Shown here: piece after piece, positions 1-6,466 of the stretch
Position numbering within the stretch: position 1 is the stretch's first letter
Layout: each line of letters begins with the position of its first letter
Assembly (NCBI GenBank): GCA_023257035.1
Contig: JALRDI010000251.1
Location: 1-9,931 of the forward strand
Direction of reading: 5' to 3'
DNA length: 9,931 nucleotides
DNA from: Ilumatobacteraceae bacterium
GTDB taxonomy: Bacteria; Actinomycetota; Acidimicrobiia; Acidimicrobiales; Ilumatobacteraceae
The notes under the pieces: model-generated
The model's input: the letters and a program-made list of their open reading frames with translations, nothing else
Told to the model about the DNA's origin: nothing
Databases searched by the model: none
Position numbers and translations under genes: made by a program

Positions 1-357
1 GATGCCCTTCTTGACGCCCATTGGGTTGGCGCCGGCAGCAACGTTCTTCATGCCAACCTGCACCATTGCCTGTGCGAGCACCGTTGCAGTGGTGGTTCCG
101 TCACCTGCGACGTCATTGGTCTTCGTCGCAACTTCCTTCACGAGCTGGGCGCCCATGTTCTCGAACTCGTCTTCGAGTTCGATTTCCTTTGCGATGGAGA
201 CACCGTCGTTGGTGATCGTTGGAGCACCGAACTTCTTGTCGAGAACGACGTTGCGGCCCTTTGGCCCGAGGGTCACCTTGACCGCATCAGCGAGCTTGTT
301 GACGCCGGCCTCAAGGGACTTACGGGCTTCGTCATTGAACTTCAGAACTTTTGACAT
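1..357 (-). CDS. groEL: Chaperonin GroEL (60 kDa), N-terminal part only
   Basis: This is the first 119 codons of GroEL; the rest lies beyond position 1. GroEL forms the double-ring ATP-driven folding chamber that works with GroES in the cytoplasm. The visible part is the start of the equatorial ATPase domain. It opens with MSKVLKFNDEARKSLEAGVN, carries the nucleotide-binding segment TLGPKGRNVVLDK at about residues 29-41, then TNDGVSIAKEIELED at about 49-63, and the conserved ATP/Mg motif GDGTTTATVLA at about 85-95 with the expected Asp at 86. The ATG lies only 9 bases after the groES stop, so the two genes are co-transcribed from the CIRCE-controlled promoter upstream of groES. The ribosome binding site is weak (GTGAG-like). 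Identity is essentially certain. Whether this is the GroEL1 or GroEL2 type seen in actinobacteria is usually judged from the C-terminal tail, which is not visible. Confidence 0.98.
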   Translation of the reverse strand, partial: MSKVLKFNDEARKSLEAGVNKLADAVKVTLGPKGRNVVLDKKFGAPTITNDGVSIAKEIELEDEFENMGAQLVKEVATKTNDVAGDGTTTATVLAQAMVQVGMKNVAAGANPMGVKKGI

Positions 358-366
358 GTTGTTATC

Positions 367-660
367 TCACTTCTCCACAATTGCGAGTACGTCGCGGCCC
401 GAAAGTACGAGCAGATCTTGGCCATCGACGGCAACTTCCGTGCCGCCGTACTTTGAGTACAGAACAACGTCACCGACGTTGATGCCGAGCGGAATCAATT
501 CACCGCTGGCTTCGGCGCGCTTTCCTGGTCCGACAGCGAGCACTGTGCCCTGCTGTGGCTTTTCCTTTGCCGTATCTGGGATAACGAGACCAGACGCGGT
601 CTGCGTCTCTGCCTCATTCGGCTTGACGACGATGCGGTCATCGAGCGGCTGTAGGTTCAT
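367..660 (-). CDS. groES: Co-chaperonin GroES (10 kDa)
   Basis: GroES is the 97-residue lid of the GroEL chamber and forms a heptamer. The protein begins MNLQPLDDRIVVKPNEAE and shows the flexible mobile loop at about residues 16-32, containing the hydrophobic tripeptide LVI (25-27) in SGLVIPD that docks on GroEL. It continues with GTVLAVGPGK, the GDVVLYSKYGGTEV strand and the C-terminal DVLAIVEK. The length is normal for the family. The frame stays open upstream to 726, but the start at 660 is chosen because family similarity begins there and a clear GGAGG lies 8 bases upstream. It is the first gene after the CIRCE control region, so HrcA repression is expected. The 5' untranslated region would be roughly 75-80 bases if the proposed promoter is right. 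Confidence 0.97.
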   Translation of the reverse strand: MNLQPLDDRIVVKPNEAETQTASGLVIPDTAKEKPQQGTVLAVGPGKRAEASGELIPLGINVGDVVLYSKYGGTEVAVDGQDLLVLSGRDVLAIVEK

Positions 661-668
661 GTTGCAAG

Positions 669-673
669 CCTCC
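669..673 (-). promoter_or_regulatory. groES ribosome binding site
   Basis: The minus strand reads GGAGG followed by 8 bases and then the ATG at 660-658. It decides the groES start over the upstream in-frame Met codons that would lie inside the CIRCE region. Confidence 0.85.
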
Positions 674-715
674 ATGGCGTGAACAGGGGTTGATGTAATA
701 GCGCCAGTCATTTCG

Positions 716-742
716 TTAGCACTCATAACTGACGAGTGCTAA
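716..742 (-). promoter_or_regulatory. CIRCE operator (perfect), HrcA binding site
   Basis: The sequence is TTAGCACTC, nine bases (ATAACTGAC), then GAGTGCTAA: an exact match to the consensus CIRCE inverted repeat with its standard 9-base spacer. CIRCE is the operator of the heat-shock repressor HrcA, which needs GroEL for activity and so gives feedback control of chaperonin level. It lies 55 bases upstream of the groES ATG, and just downstream of the proposed -10, where a bound repressor would block initiation. The repeat also forms a stem in the transcript. hrcA itself is not in the window. Confidence 0.97.
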
Positions 743-770
743 GGCTACGGCTGGAGGTCGGCGTTAGCAA
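742..770 (-). promoter_or_regulatory. Putative groESL promoter
   Basis: The minus strand carries TTGCTA (765-770), a 17-base spacer and TAGCCT (742-747), which resembles a sigma-70 type -35/-10 pair at ideal spacing. The -10 hexamer abuts the perfect CIRCE and the -35 overlaps one arm of the degenerate CIRCE, an arrangement suited to repression. The boxes are imperfect (TTGCTA against TTGACA, TAGCCT against TATAAT), so this is a reasoned guess rather than a firm call. Confidence 0.5.
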
Positions 771-780
771 CCGGAGGTCG
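753..780. repeat. Short direct repeat GGAGGTCG
   Basis: The 8-mer GGAGGTCG occurs at 753-760 and again at 773-780, so the two copies start 20 bases apart. The second copy makes up most of the spacer of the degenerate CIRCE. Twenty bases is close to two helical turns, so both copies face about the same side of the DNA. It could be an extra regulator site, a trace of the duplication that produced the second CIRCE, or chance. Confidence 0.4.
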
Positions 781-790
781 AGAGTGCTAA
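764..790 (-). promoter_or_regulatory. Second, degenerate CIRCE-like operator
   Basis: On the plus strand this reads TTAGCAACC, nine bases, GAGTGCTAA. The right arm is a perfect CIRCE arm (9/9). The left arm matches 7 of 9, differing at positions 7 and 8. The spacer is exactly 9 bases, as in a true CIRCE. Its centre lies 48 bases from the centre of the perfect copy. The perfect arm includes the maf TAG stop codon (787-789), and the imperfect arm overlaps the proposed -35 box. I infer a second HrcA site of lower affinity; binding is untested. Confidence 0.75.
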
Positions 791-1377
791 CTGAGATTTT
801 TCGTCGATCCAGCGACATTCACGCCAGCTATCCGAAGCAGTTCAACCGTTTCTGCAAGAGGTAGCCCAACAACGTTCGACACACTGCCCGAGATTGAGGA
901 AATAAATCCGGCTGCCCGGCCTTGAATTCCGTATGCCCCAGCCTTGTCGAGCGGCTCGCCGGTGCCGACATACCAGACAATCTCTTCATCGCTCAGCGAT
1001 CGGAAGGTCACTGCGGTTGTCACCAATGCCGCTTCAAGTGAATCTGCTCGTGCCACACACACCGCTGTGTGTGTGAGGTGCTCGCGCCCTGAAAGTGAAC
1101 GAAGCATCGCAACCGCGTCATTGGCGTCAACCGGTTTGGCAAGGATCTCGCCGTCGCGGTCAACCGTCGTGTCTGCGGAAAGAACGACATCTGAAGGATG
1201 CAATGCACTCACGGTTTGTGCCTTCAGTTTCGCAACGCGCATGACGTAGTCAACAGCGCTCTCCCCGGACAGGGTCGACTCGTCGACATCTGCCGGCATG
1301 ACCACAAAATCGACATCGAGGTCAGCCAACATCGCACTGCGGCGTGGCGAGCCCGAGGCGAGAACCAGTTCAGCCAC
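787..1377 (-). CDS. maf: Maf-like nucleotide pyrophosphatase (YhdE-type)
   Basis: This 196-residue protein belongs to the Maf/HAM1 fold family, which hydrolyses nucleoside triphosphates (dTTP/UTP and modified pyrimidine forms in the YhdE subgroup) to monophosphate and pyrophosphate. Visible motifs are the N-terminal LASGSPRR (about 6-13), VAKLKA (48-53), SADTTVDRDGEILAKP (67-82) with the likely catalytic Asp69, SLSGREH...HTAV (94-105), EPLDKAGAYGIQG (141-153) and SNVVGLPL (167-174). DTTV followed by DGEILAKP fits the YhdE subgroup better than the YceF (m7GTP) subgroup. The start is a GTG that overlaps the end of dus by 8 bases, with AGGAG about 12-13 bases upstream. The TAG stop lies inside the degenerate CIRCE. 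The family was once linked to septum inhibition in Bacillus; the enzymatic role is better supported. Confidence 0.94.
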   Translation of the reverse strand: MAELVLASGSPRRSAMLADLDVDFVVMPADVDESTLSGESAVDYVMRVAKLKAQTVSALHPSDVVLSADTTVDRDGEILAKPVDANDAVAMLRSLSGREHLTHTAVCVARADSLEAALVTTAVTFRSLSDEEIVWYVGTGEPLDKAGAYGIQGRAAGFISSISGSVSNVVGLPLAETVELLRIAGVNVAGSTKNLS

Positions 1378-2569
1378 CCGACACCGCCATCTCCTGAGCG
1401 TCGTCAGGAATTGTCATATCGGTGGCTGCGTGATCGGCCGTCAAAAAGCCCTCAGGGAGAGCGACTTTGATTGGGCCGTTCGTGTGACCCCTGCGAATGC
1501 GAGCACCGCCCTCGACGAGTTGGGCTGAACGGTCTAGACCCGCCAAGAGGTCTTCAAGTTCAGCGATGGTCGACACCATCGAAAAACGACGGCGCGCCTC
1601 CGGACCGACCGGGTACCCGGTGAGATACCACGATGCATGCTTGCGGAAATCTCGCATTGCGAAATTCTCGCCATCAAGCCGTTTGCCTTTTTTCATCACG
1701 ACATCTGAGGAATAGTGATCAACGAGCGCACGGGCGTGGGAAAGCATCACATCTGCAACCTCCCCGAGGCTCCTCGGTGCAGGTACTTCACGGCCGGCAA
1801 AAGCTTCGATGAGATCTGAGAACAACCACGGTCGACCGAGACAGCCTCGACCGATCACCACCCCATCACATCCGGTCTGATTCATCATGTTGAGCGCATC
1901 TTGCGCTTCCCAGATATCGCCGTTACCAAGCACAGGGATGTTGTGTCCAGCATCGACGACCAGTTCTTTCAACTGCGTTATCGCACCCCACCGAGCATCT
2001 CCGGAATAATGCTGCTCAACTGTTCGGGCATGCATCGCCACCCAGGCGACCCCTTCATCGGCACAGATCAGCGCAGCATCTCGGTCGGTGCGAAATACAT
2101 CATCAAGGCCCATCCGAAACTTCGCCGTCACCGGAATACCGAATGGTGCGGCAGCCTGCACGGCGGCACGAACAATGGCGCGGAGTAGCGCTGGACGAGC
2201 TGGAACTGCCGCTCCCCCGCCCTTACGGGTCACTTTTGCTGCCGGGCATCCAAAGTTGAGGTCGACGTGATCAACCAGTCCCTCTTCACAGACGATCGAG
2301 ACCGCCTGCCCGAGCTGAACTGGGTCGCTTCCGTAAATCTGCAGACTCCTCGGATTCTCGTCAGGAGCAAACGACATCATCCGCATCGTCTTGTCGTTGC
2401 GATGAACAACGGCAGCAGACATGACCATCTCATTGACGTACACGAGTCCTGGAGCGTGTTGACGACAGATCGACCGAAATGCTGCGTTCGTGACGCCAGC
2501 CATTGGTGCCAAAACTACGGGGGCTGCCAGCTCGTGATCACCGATTCGCATTGGAATTCTCTCAGCCAT
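1370..2569 (-). CDS. dus: tRNA-dihydrouridine synthase (Dus/NifR3 family)
   Basis: This FMN- and NADPH-dependent enzyme reduces uridine to dihydrouridine in tRNA D-loops. The protein has about 399 residues from the ATG at 2569. A TIM-barrel domain covers roughly residues 8-250, with APMAGVTN (21-28) at the flavin site and NFGCP (105-109) with catalytic Cys108. Further motifs are VTAKFRMG with Lys150, AMHARTVEQHYSGDARW (178-194), PVLGNGDIW (212-220) and GCDGVVIGRGCLGRPWLF (233-250). A helical tRNA-binding domain follows, including MRDFRKHASWYLTGYPVG. The C-terminal tail of about 45 residues contains RGHTNGPIKVALPEGFL, which I recall as common in actinobacterial Dus proteins. The start at 2569 overlaps the tsaD stop by 8 bases with AGG eight bases upstream; an alternative ATG at 2551, preceded by GAGAGA, is equally plausible. 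Which Dus subgroup and which tRNA position it modifies cannot be told from the sequence alone. Confidence 0.94.
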   Translation of the reverse strand: MAERIPMRIGDHELAAPVVLAPMAGVTNAAFRSICRQHAPGLVYVNEMVMSAAVVHRNDKTMRMMSFAPDENPRSLQIYGSDPVQLGQAVSIVCEEGLVDHVDLNFGCPAAKVTRKGGGAAVPARPALLRAIVRAAVQAAAPFGIPVTAKFRMGLDDVFRTDRDAALICADEGVAWVAMHARTVEQHYSGDARWGAITQLKELVVDAGHNIPVLGNGDIWEAQDALNMMNQTGCDGVVIGRGCLGRPWLFSDLIEAFAGREVPAPRSLGEVADVMLSHARALVDHYSSDVVMKKGKRLDGENFAMRDFRKHASWYLTGYPVGPEARRRFSMVSTIAELEDLLAGLDRSAQLVEGGARIRRGHTNGPIKVALPEGFLTADHAATDMTIPDDAQEMAVSGG

Positions 2570-3602
2570 CAGCAATACCTGCTTCGACGAGTGGCATTGA
2601 AGGAAACGCACCAATATCGAGGCGACTCGGACCCAACGCTCGAAGACGATGCCAGCCTGCCGCAGCGATCATCGCTGCATTATCAGTGCACATTTCCCGA
2701 CCAGGGAGGAACGCCCCAATTCCATCTGCCGCGCAGGCCGCCTGAAGATCTGCTCGGAGTCGACTGTTTGCAGCGACGCCTCCACCGAGGACGACGCCCG
2801 TTGCTCCCACCTCACGCGCCGCCTTCATCGCCTTATGCACCAGGACGTCGCTCACCGCCTGCTGGAACGATGCTGCAATATCAACCGAGTCAACAGTCGG
2901 ATTCTTACGAACGAAATTCACGACAGCGGTTTTCAACCCACTGAAACTGAAATTCAGGCCATCGTCCATCATTGCCCGTGGAAATTTCACCGCTTCGGGA
3001 TTGCCGTCGTTTGCAGCGCGGTCAATCGCTGGTCCGCCCGGGTAACCAAGATCTAAATAACGAGCGACTTTGTCGAACGCTTCACCAGCAGCATCGTCAA
3101 TCGTTCGACCAAGCAGCCGGTATTCGCCATGGTCCTGCATCTCGATGAGCATTGTGTGACCACCCGAGACCAACAACACGACCAGCGGGAACTCCAACGT
3201 CGGGTCTTCAAGGAAGCTCGCGTATAGGTGGGCTTCCAGATGGTTTACCCCCACAAACGGCACATCCCAGGCAAGAGCCAACGCTTTAGCCGAAGAGACA
3301 CCGACGAGCAGTGCGCCGATGAGCCCCGGACCGACCGTGCACGCAATCGCATCAATACGACGCTCGTCAATCCCTGCTTCATCGATCGCCCGTCGCACCA
3401 CCGGATTGATCGATTCGAGATGGGCTCGACTTGCGACTTCAGGAACAACCCCACCGAACTCGGCATGGACATCGATCTGACTCGACACCACCGACGACAC
3501 CACATCATTTCCACCCATCACGATGGCGGCGGCGGTTTCATCGCAACTTGTCTCGATTCCAAGGATGACAGTGTCCTGGCCCACAACGAATTGAGATGTC
3601 AT
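2562..3602 (-). CDS. tsaD: tRNA t6A37 threonylcarbamoyltransferase catalytic subunit TsaD
   Basis: TsaD (YgjD/Gcp/Kae1) transfers the threonylcarbamoyl group from threonylcarbamoyl-AMP onto A37 of tRNAs that read ANN codons, together with TsaB and TsaE. The 346-residue protein is of normal length and has the ASKHA ATPase fold. The first nucleotide-binding loop is LGIETSCDETAAA (14-26). The metal-binding HxxxH is HLEAHL with His121 and His125, and the third metal ligand is Asp307 in MCTDNAAMIA. VSGGHT (145-150), GEAFDK (173-178), YPGGP (187-191), SFSGLKTA (219-226) and GGGVAANS (273-280) are all present. The frame is open further upstream, but the ATG at 3602 is preferred because it forms an ATGA overlap with the rimI stop and has GAGG eight bases upstream. 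The older name O-sialoglycoprotein endopeptidase is a misannotation. Confidence 0.97.
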   Translation of the reverse strand: MTSQFVVGQDTVILGIETSCDETAAAIVMGGNDVVSSVVSSQIDVHAEFGGVVPEVASRAHLESINPVVRRAIDEAGIDERRIDAIACTVGPGLIGALLVGVSSAKALALAWDVPFVGVNHLEAHLYASFLEDPTLEFPLVVLLVSGGHTMLIEMQDHGEYRLLGRTIDDAAGEAFDKVARYLDLGYPGGPAIDRAANDGNPEAVKFPRAMMDDGLNFSFSGLKTAVVNFVRKNPTVDSVDIAASFQQAVSDVLVHKAMKAAREVGATGVVLGGGVAANSRLRADLQAACAADGIGAFLPGREMCTDNAAMIAAAGWHRLRALGPSRLDIGAFPSMPLVEAGIADG

Positions 3603-4126
3603 GATGCTCGCCTCGCTGAACGTCGGTTCGCACATCGCTCGAGATAGTCCTCGTCCGCAAGGCCGTGGCACCACATGACAACGGCATCCTCGCCTTGCTC
3701 GTAATACCCCTTGCGAATTCCTGCCGGGGCGAAGCCAAAACGTCGATACAACGCCTGTGCTGGCTCTGCAGACGCGCGTACCTCAAGCGTCCATGCAGTC
3801 GCCCCAACCGATCGAGCATGTTCAGCAAGTCTCATCATAAGGGCTGCTCCGACACCGGCTCGGCGAGCTGAGTCACTCACAACGATATTGGTGACGTGCG
3901 CCTCGATATCTCCCGCAGCGTCAACAACCCAGAGCCCCGCGTAGCCAATAACAGAGCGCCCTTGCCGTGCGACAAGGTAATGCCGGCCGCCTCGACCAAC
4001 CTGGGCAAGTTCGTCAATGAATACCTGGCGTGACCAATGACGGTCATATGTAGCTGCCTCGATCTCCAACACCTGCCGAAGATGACGACGCTTCATTGGC
4101 TCAATCACCATTGGTCGGCGAATCAT
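3599..4126 (-). CDS. rimI: RimI-type protein N-terminal acetyltransferase (GNAT)
   Basis: RimI transfers acetyl from acetyl-CoA to the N-terminal residue of ribosomal protein bS18 in E. coli, and acetylates other proteins in actinobacteria. The 175-residue protein has the GNAT fold: an N-terminal segment IEPMKRRHLRQVLEIE, the central strand AHVTNIVVSDSARRAG, and the acetyl-CoA pyrophosphate loop RRAGVGAAL (88-96). The signature LEVRASAEPAQALYRRFGF follows, with candidate catalytic Glu115 and Tyr127. The C-terminal tail is about 20 residues longer than in E. coli RimI and is rich in Arg and Ala. The start at 4126 forms an ATGA overlap with the tsaB stop and has GGTGAGG just upstream; an ATG at 4111 is possible. 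The position between tsaB and tsaD is the standard actinobacterial arrangement. The actual protein substrate is not shown by the sequence. Confidence 0.93.
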   Translation of the reverse strand: MIRRPMVIEPMKRRHLRQVLEIEAATYDRHWSRQVFIDELAQVGRGGRHYLVARQGRSVIGYAGLWVVDAAGDIEAHVTNIVVSDSARRAGVGAALMMRLAEHARSVGATAWTLEVRASAEPAQALYRRFGFAPAGIRKGYYEQGEDAVVMWCHGLADEDYLERCANRRSARRAS

Positions 4127-4818
4127 GACCTCACCTGCCGGGTGCTCCAATTGATCTGTGCATCAGGCTGGCGCAGATACACCGGTTCGACAAAACGCTC
4201 TTCGACCGTTTCATCTCGAATCGCTCGCCGCACGCCCTCGCTCGCGAGATCCGCAGCAGATGGGTGCCGAGCATCACCAATGACGCAGGAAAAGCCCGTA
4301 GTGATGTCGTCTCGATATCGGTGTGCTCCATCACCAATACAGACAGTCGGCTGGTCTCGAGCCATGAGATCAGAAATCAAGTCATCTACCGGCCCAACGG
4401 TCGGCTGATTCAACTGGTCAACACCTTGTTCGGAACGACGATACATCGCCCAGAACACCTCTGACTTTCGTGCATCAACGACTGGAACGATGATCTCGTC
4501 AGCAGTTGACTGACCTATCGCAAGCACCTCAAGCGATGTCATTGGCACCATCGGGATACCAAGCGCCATTGCAAGAGACTTGGCCGTCGCAATTCCCACA
4601 CGCATGCCGGTGAACAGTCCGGGGCCAACGTCAACGGCGATCGCACCAACTTCAGCGAGTTCGATCTCTGCTCGCTCGCAGACAAATTGAACGCAGGGGA
4701 CGATTGATTCGGCATGACGACGTCCGCGAGAAATCTCTACGCTCGCGAGTACCCCATCTGAGGAGGCGAGCGACACACCGACCGATTCGGTCGCGCTCTC
4801 AATCCCCAGCACGATCAC
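4123..4818 (-). CDS. tsaB: tRNA t6A modification accessory subunit TsaB
   Basis: TsaB (YeaZ) is a non-catalytic paralogue of TsaD that heterodimerises with it and allows t6A transfer. The protein has 231 residues. The N-terminal ASKHA domain begins MIVLGIESATESVGVSLAS, and the family motif GPGLFTGMRVGIATAKSLAMALGIP spans about residues 65-89. A divergent C-terminal half contains VPVVDARKSEVFWAMYRR, a recognisable TsaB signature. The metal-binding His pair of TsaD is absent, as expected for TsaB. The start is GTG at 4818, overlapping the tsaE stop as GTGA, with a strong GGAGG seven bases upstream. It is coupled to rimI downstream by an ATGA overlap. Confidence 0.95.
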   Translation of the reverse strand: MIVLGIESATESVGVSLASSDGVLASVEISRGRRHAESIVPCVQFVCERAEIELAEVGAIAVDVGPGLFTGMRVGIATAKSLAMALGIPMVPMTSLEVLAIGQSTADEIIVPVVDARKSEVFWAMYRRSEQGVDQLNQPTVGPVDDLISDLMARDQPTVCIGDGAHRYRDDITTGFSCVIGDARHPSAADLASEGVRRAIRDETVEERFVEPVYLRQPDAQINWSTRQVRS

Positions 4819-5297
4819 GACCAGTCCTCCAACGAAGCTGCCAATGCATCACGTCGCCGATCCCAACTTGAACCGACCGAGTCGAGCGTGAACTCTCGGA
4901 CATTGCCTTCGTTATCGTCGAGATCAACCTCAATATGCACCTCGAGATAGTCGGCAATTTCGCCGATTGCTGCCTCACCCCATTCGATGAGAACCACACC
5001 TTGAAACTCTGCGAGTTCGCTCAGCGCAAGGTCTGACACCTCGACCGTTCGATCGAGTCGATACAGATCTGCATGGTGCACGGTGAGATTTCCACAGTCA
5101 TAGGTATTCACCAATGTGAAGGTCGGAGACGTCATCGGCTCGGATACGCCTAGGGCTGCGCCGATGCCTTGCGCAACAACTGTCTTACCCGCCCCCATCT
5201 CGCCGGTCAGCACAATCGTGTCACCAGCCCGAATCACGCGCGCGAGCGCAGTGGCAAATGCTTGCGTGTCGCTCGGTGACGTCGTTCGGAACCACAT
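4815..5297 (-). CDS. tsaE: tRNA t6A modification ATPase TsaE
   Basis: TsaE (YjeE) is a small P-loop ATPase that binds the TsaB-TsaD complex and is needed for repeated rounds of t6A synthesis. The 160-residue protein has a Walker A loop GEMGAGKT at 32-39, the switch-like SPTFTLVNTY (57-66), the HHADLYRL segment (74-81) with Asp77, and the hallmark LIEWGE (103-108). The acidic stretch EVDLDDNEGN near residue 125 is part of the variable C-terminal region. The ATG lies 14 bases after the alr stop with AGGCG just upstream. This is one of the few junctions in the operon without a start/stop overlap. The threonylcarbamoyl-AMP synthase TsaC is not in the window and must be encoded elsewhere. Confidence 0.96.
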   Translation of the reverse strand: MWFRTTSPSDTQAFATALARVIRAGDTIVLTGEMGAGKTVVAQGIGAALGVSEPMTSPTFTLVNTYDCGNLTVHHADLYRLDRTVEVSDLALSELAEFQGVVLIEWGEAAIGEIADYLEVHIEVDLDDNEGNVREFTLDSVGSSWDRRRDALAASLEDWS

Positions 5298-5311
5298 ATC
5301 GCCTAACGATG

Positions 5312-6466
5312 CTACGACGGCTCAGCGAACAACCCCACTACGCGCCGCGGAACGCGTTCACCAATTTGGCACACAATTTCGTAGCCGATCGTTCCAAGTC
5401 GTTCAGCCCACTCCTCAGCAGTGATGTGTTCTGCGCCCTGTGTCCCGATGAGCACGACTTCATCGCCGATATTGACTGGGTCTGACACGTCAGTCGGGCC
5501 CACGTCGACGATGAGCTGGTCCATCGTTACCACCCCAACCACCGGCCGGCGTCGACCACCGATGATCACCTCACCACCAACCTCAGACCATCTCCGAGGG
5601 ACGCCATCGGCGTATCCGAGAGGAACTGTCGCCAGACGGGTGTTCGCCGAGGTTGCGTAGCGCCAGCCGTACGACACATGGGCACCCTCATCAACTTCTT
5701 TCACGAACGACACCTTCGACCACCACTTCAATGCGGCCGAAAATGCTGAGCGATCAAGCGAAACTTCGGGTGAAGGGTCAATTCCGTACATCGCAATGCC
5801 GGCGCGCACGAAACTCTGGCGGGTGGCTGGAAGAGTGATTGCTGCAGCAGAGTTCGCCATGTGAATCTCGACGTCGGCACCCACGAGCGTTCTCACTGAT
5901 TCGAATTGGGAGGTCTGCTCTGTAATCGCAGGGTGACCCGGCATGTCCGCTGTCGCAAAATGTGTTGCCACCCCGACTAATTCAACGTGAGGAGTGTTCG
6001 CAACCTTCTCAATCAGTGCGTTGACCGCATACGGTTCTGCTCCGACCCGCCGCATTCCAGTGTCAACCTTGAGGTGCACCCGCGCAACAGTTCCAAGTCG
6101 GGATGCGACTTTTGCGAGCGCATCAACTGACTCAGGGCGGTACACCATGATTTCTGCATTCGCATCAAGAAGGTCGCCGTAATGTTCGTCCGGCTGATCA
6201 CTGAGAACGAGGATTCGCGAATCGATGCCGGCGGCTCTCAATTCGACTGCCTCTTGTACCAGCGCAACTGCAAGGCCGGCAGCTCCACCAGCGAGTGCGG
6301 CACGGCTGGTCACGACAGCGCCATGGCCGTACCCGTTTGCCTTCACCACAGCCCAAACATCGCTCGGAGAGCAGAGCCCGACGAGTGACTTGACGTTCTG
6401 AATGATTGCATCAGAGTCGATGTCGACGCCGGACCAACGCTGCGACCGTGGACTGCCAGATGTCAC
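5312..6466 (-). CDS. alr: Alanine racemase
   Basis: This PLP-dependent enzyme interconverts L- and D-alanine and supplies D-Ala for peptidoglycan. From the GTG at 6466 it is 384 residues, close to the family norm. The N-terminal TIM barrel carries the PLP lysine in AVVKANGYGHG (Lys42). Other barrel motifs are VHLKVDTGMRRVG (130-142), VGVATHFATAD (164-174), MANSAA (203-208) and the phosphate-side VRAGIAMYGID (220-230). The C-terminal beta domain has the second catalytic residue Tyr266 in HVSYGWRY, then VPLGYADGVPRR and the substrate-carboxylate motif VTMDQLIVDV. The start is chosen because GTGA overlaps the acpS stop and AGGTGG lies seven bases upstream; the frame is open beyond that, inside acpS. 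The neighbouring GlmS-like gene would serve the same cell-wall pathway. Confidence 0.97.
   Translation of the reverse strand: MTSGSPRSQRWSGVDIDSDAIIQNVKSLVGLCSPSDVWAVVKANGYGHGAVVTSRAALAGGAAGLAVALVQEAVELRAAGIDSRILVLSDQPDEHYGDLLDANAEIMVYRPESVDALAKVASRLGTVARVHLKVDTGMRRVGAEPYAVNALIEKVANTPHVELVGVATHFATADMPGHPAITEQTSQFESVRTLVGADVEIHMANSAAAITLPATRQSFVRAGIAMYGIDPSPEVSLDRSAFSAALKWWSKVSFVKEVDEGAHVSYGWRYATSANTRLATVPLGYADGVPRRWSEVGGEVIIGGRRRPVVGVVTMDQLIVDVGPTDVSDPVNIGDEVVLIGTQGAEHITAEEWAERLGTIGYEIVCQIGERVPRRVVGLFAEPS

Noticed and set aside
2..682. Long plus-strand open frame of 226 codons across groEL and groES
   Set aside because: It lies exactly opposite groEL and groES, shows no family motif, and is rich in Ser, Ala and Thr as expected for an antisense shadow.
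661..726. Extended groES starting at 726
   Set aside because: The extra 22 residues have no family similarity, would begin within the CIRCE, and the GGAGG at 669-673 points to the ATG at 660.
661..786. Rho-independent terminator between maf and groES
   Set aside because: The only strong inverted repeats are the CIRCE arms, and neither is followed by a run of T on the minus strand.
2267..2944. Plus-strand open frame of 225 codons opposite dus and tsaD
   Set aside because: It spans the junction of two confidently identified minus-strand genes, has no recognisable motif or ribosome binding site, and its composition is that of an antisense frame.
3603..3674. tsaD starting at 3674
   Set aside because: The extension would lie within rimI and lacks family similarity, while the ATG at 3602 has both an ATGA overlap and a suitable ribosome binding site.
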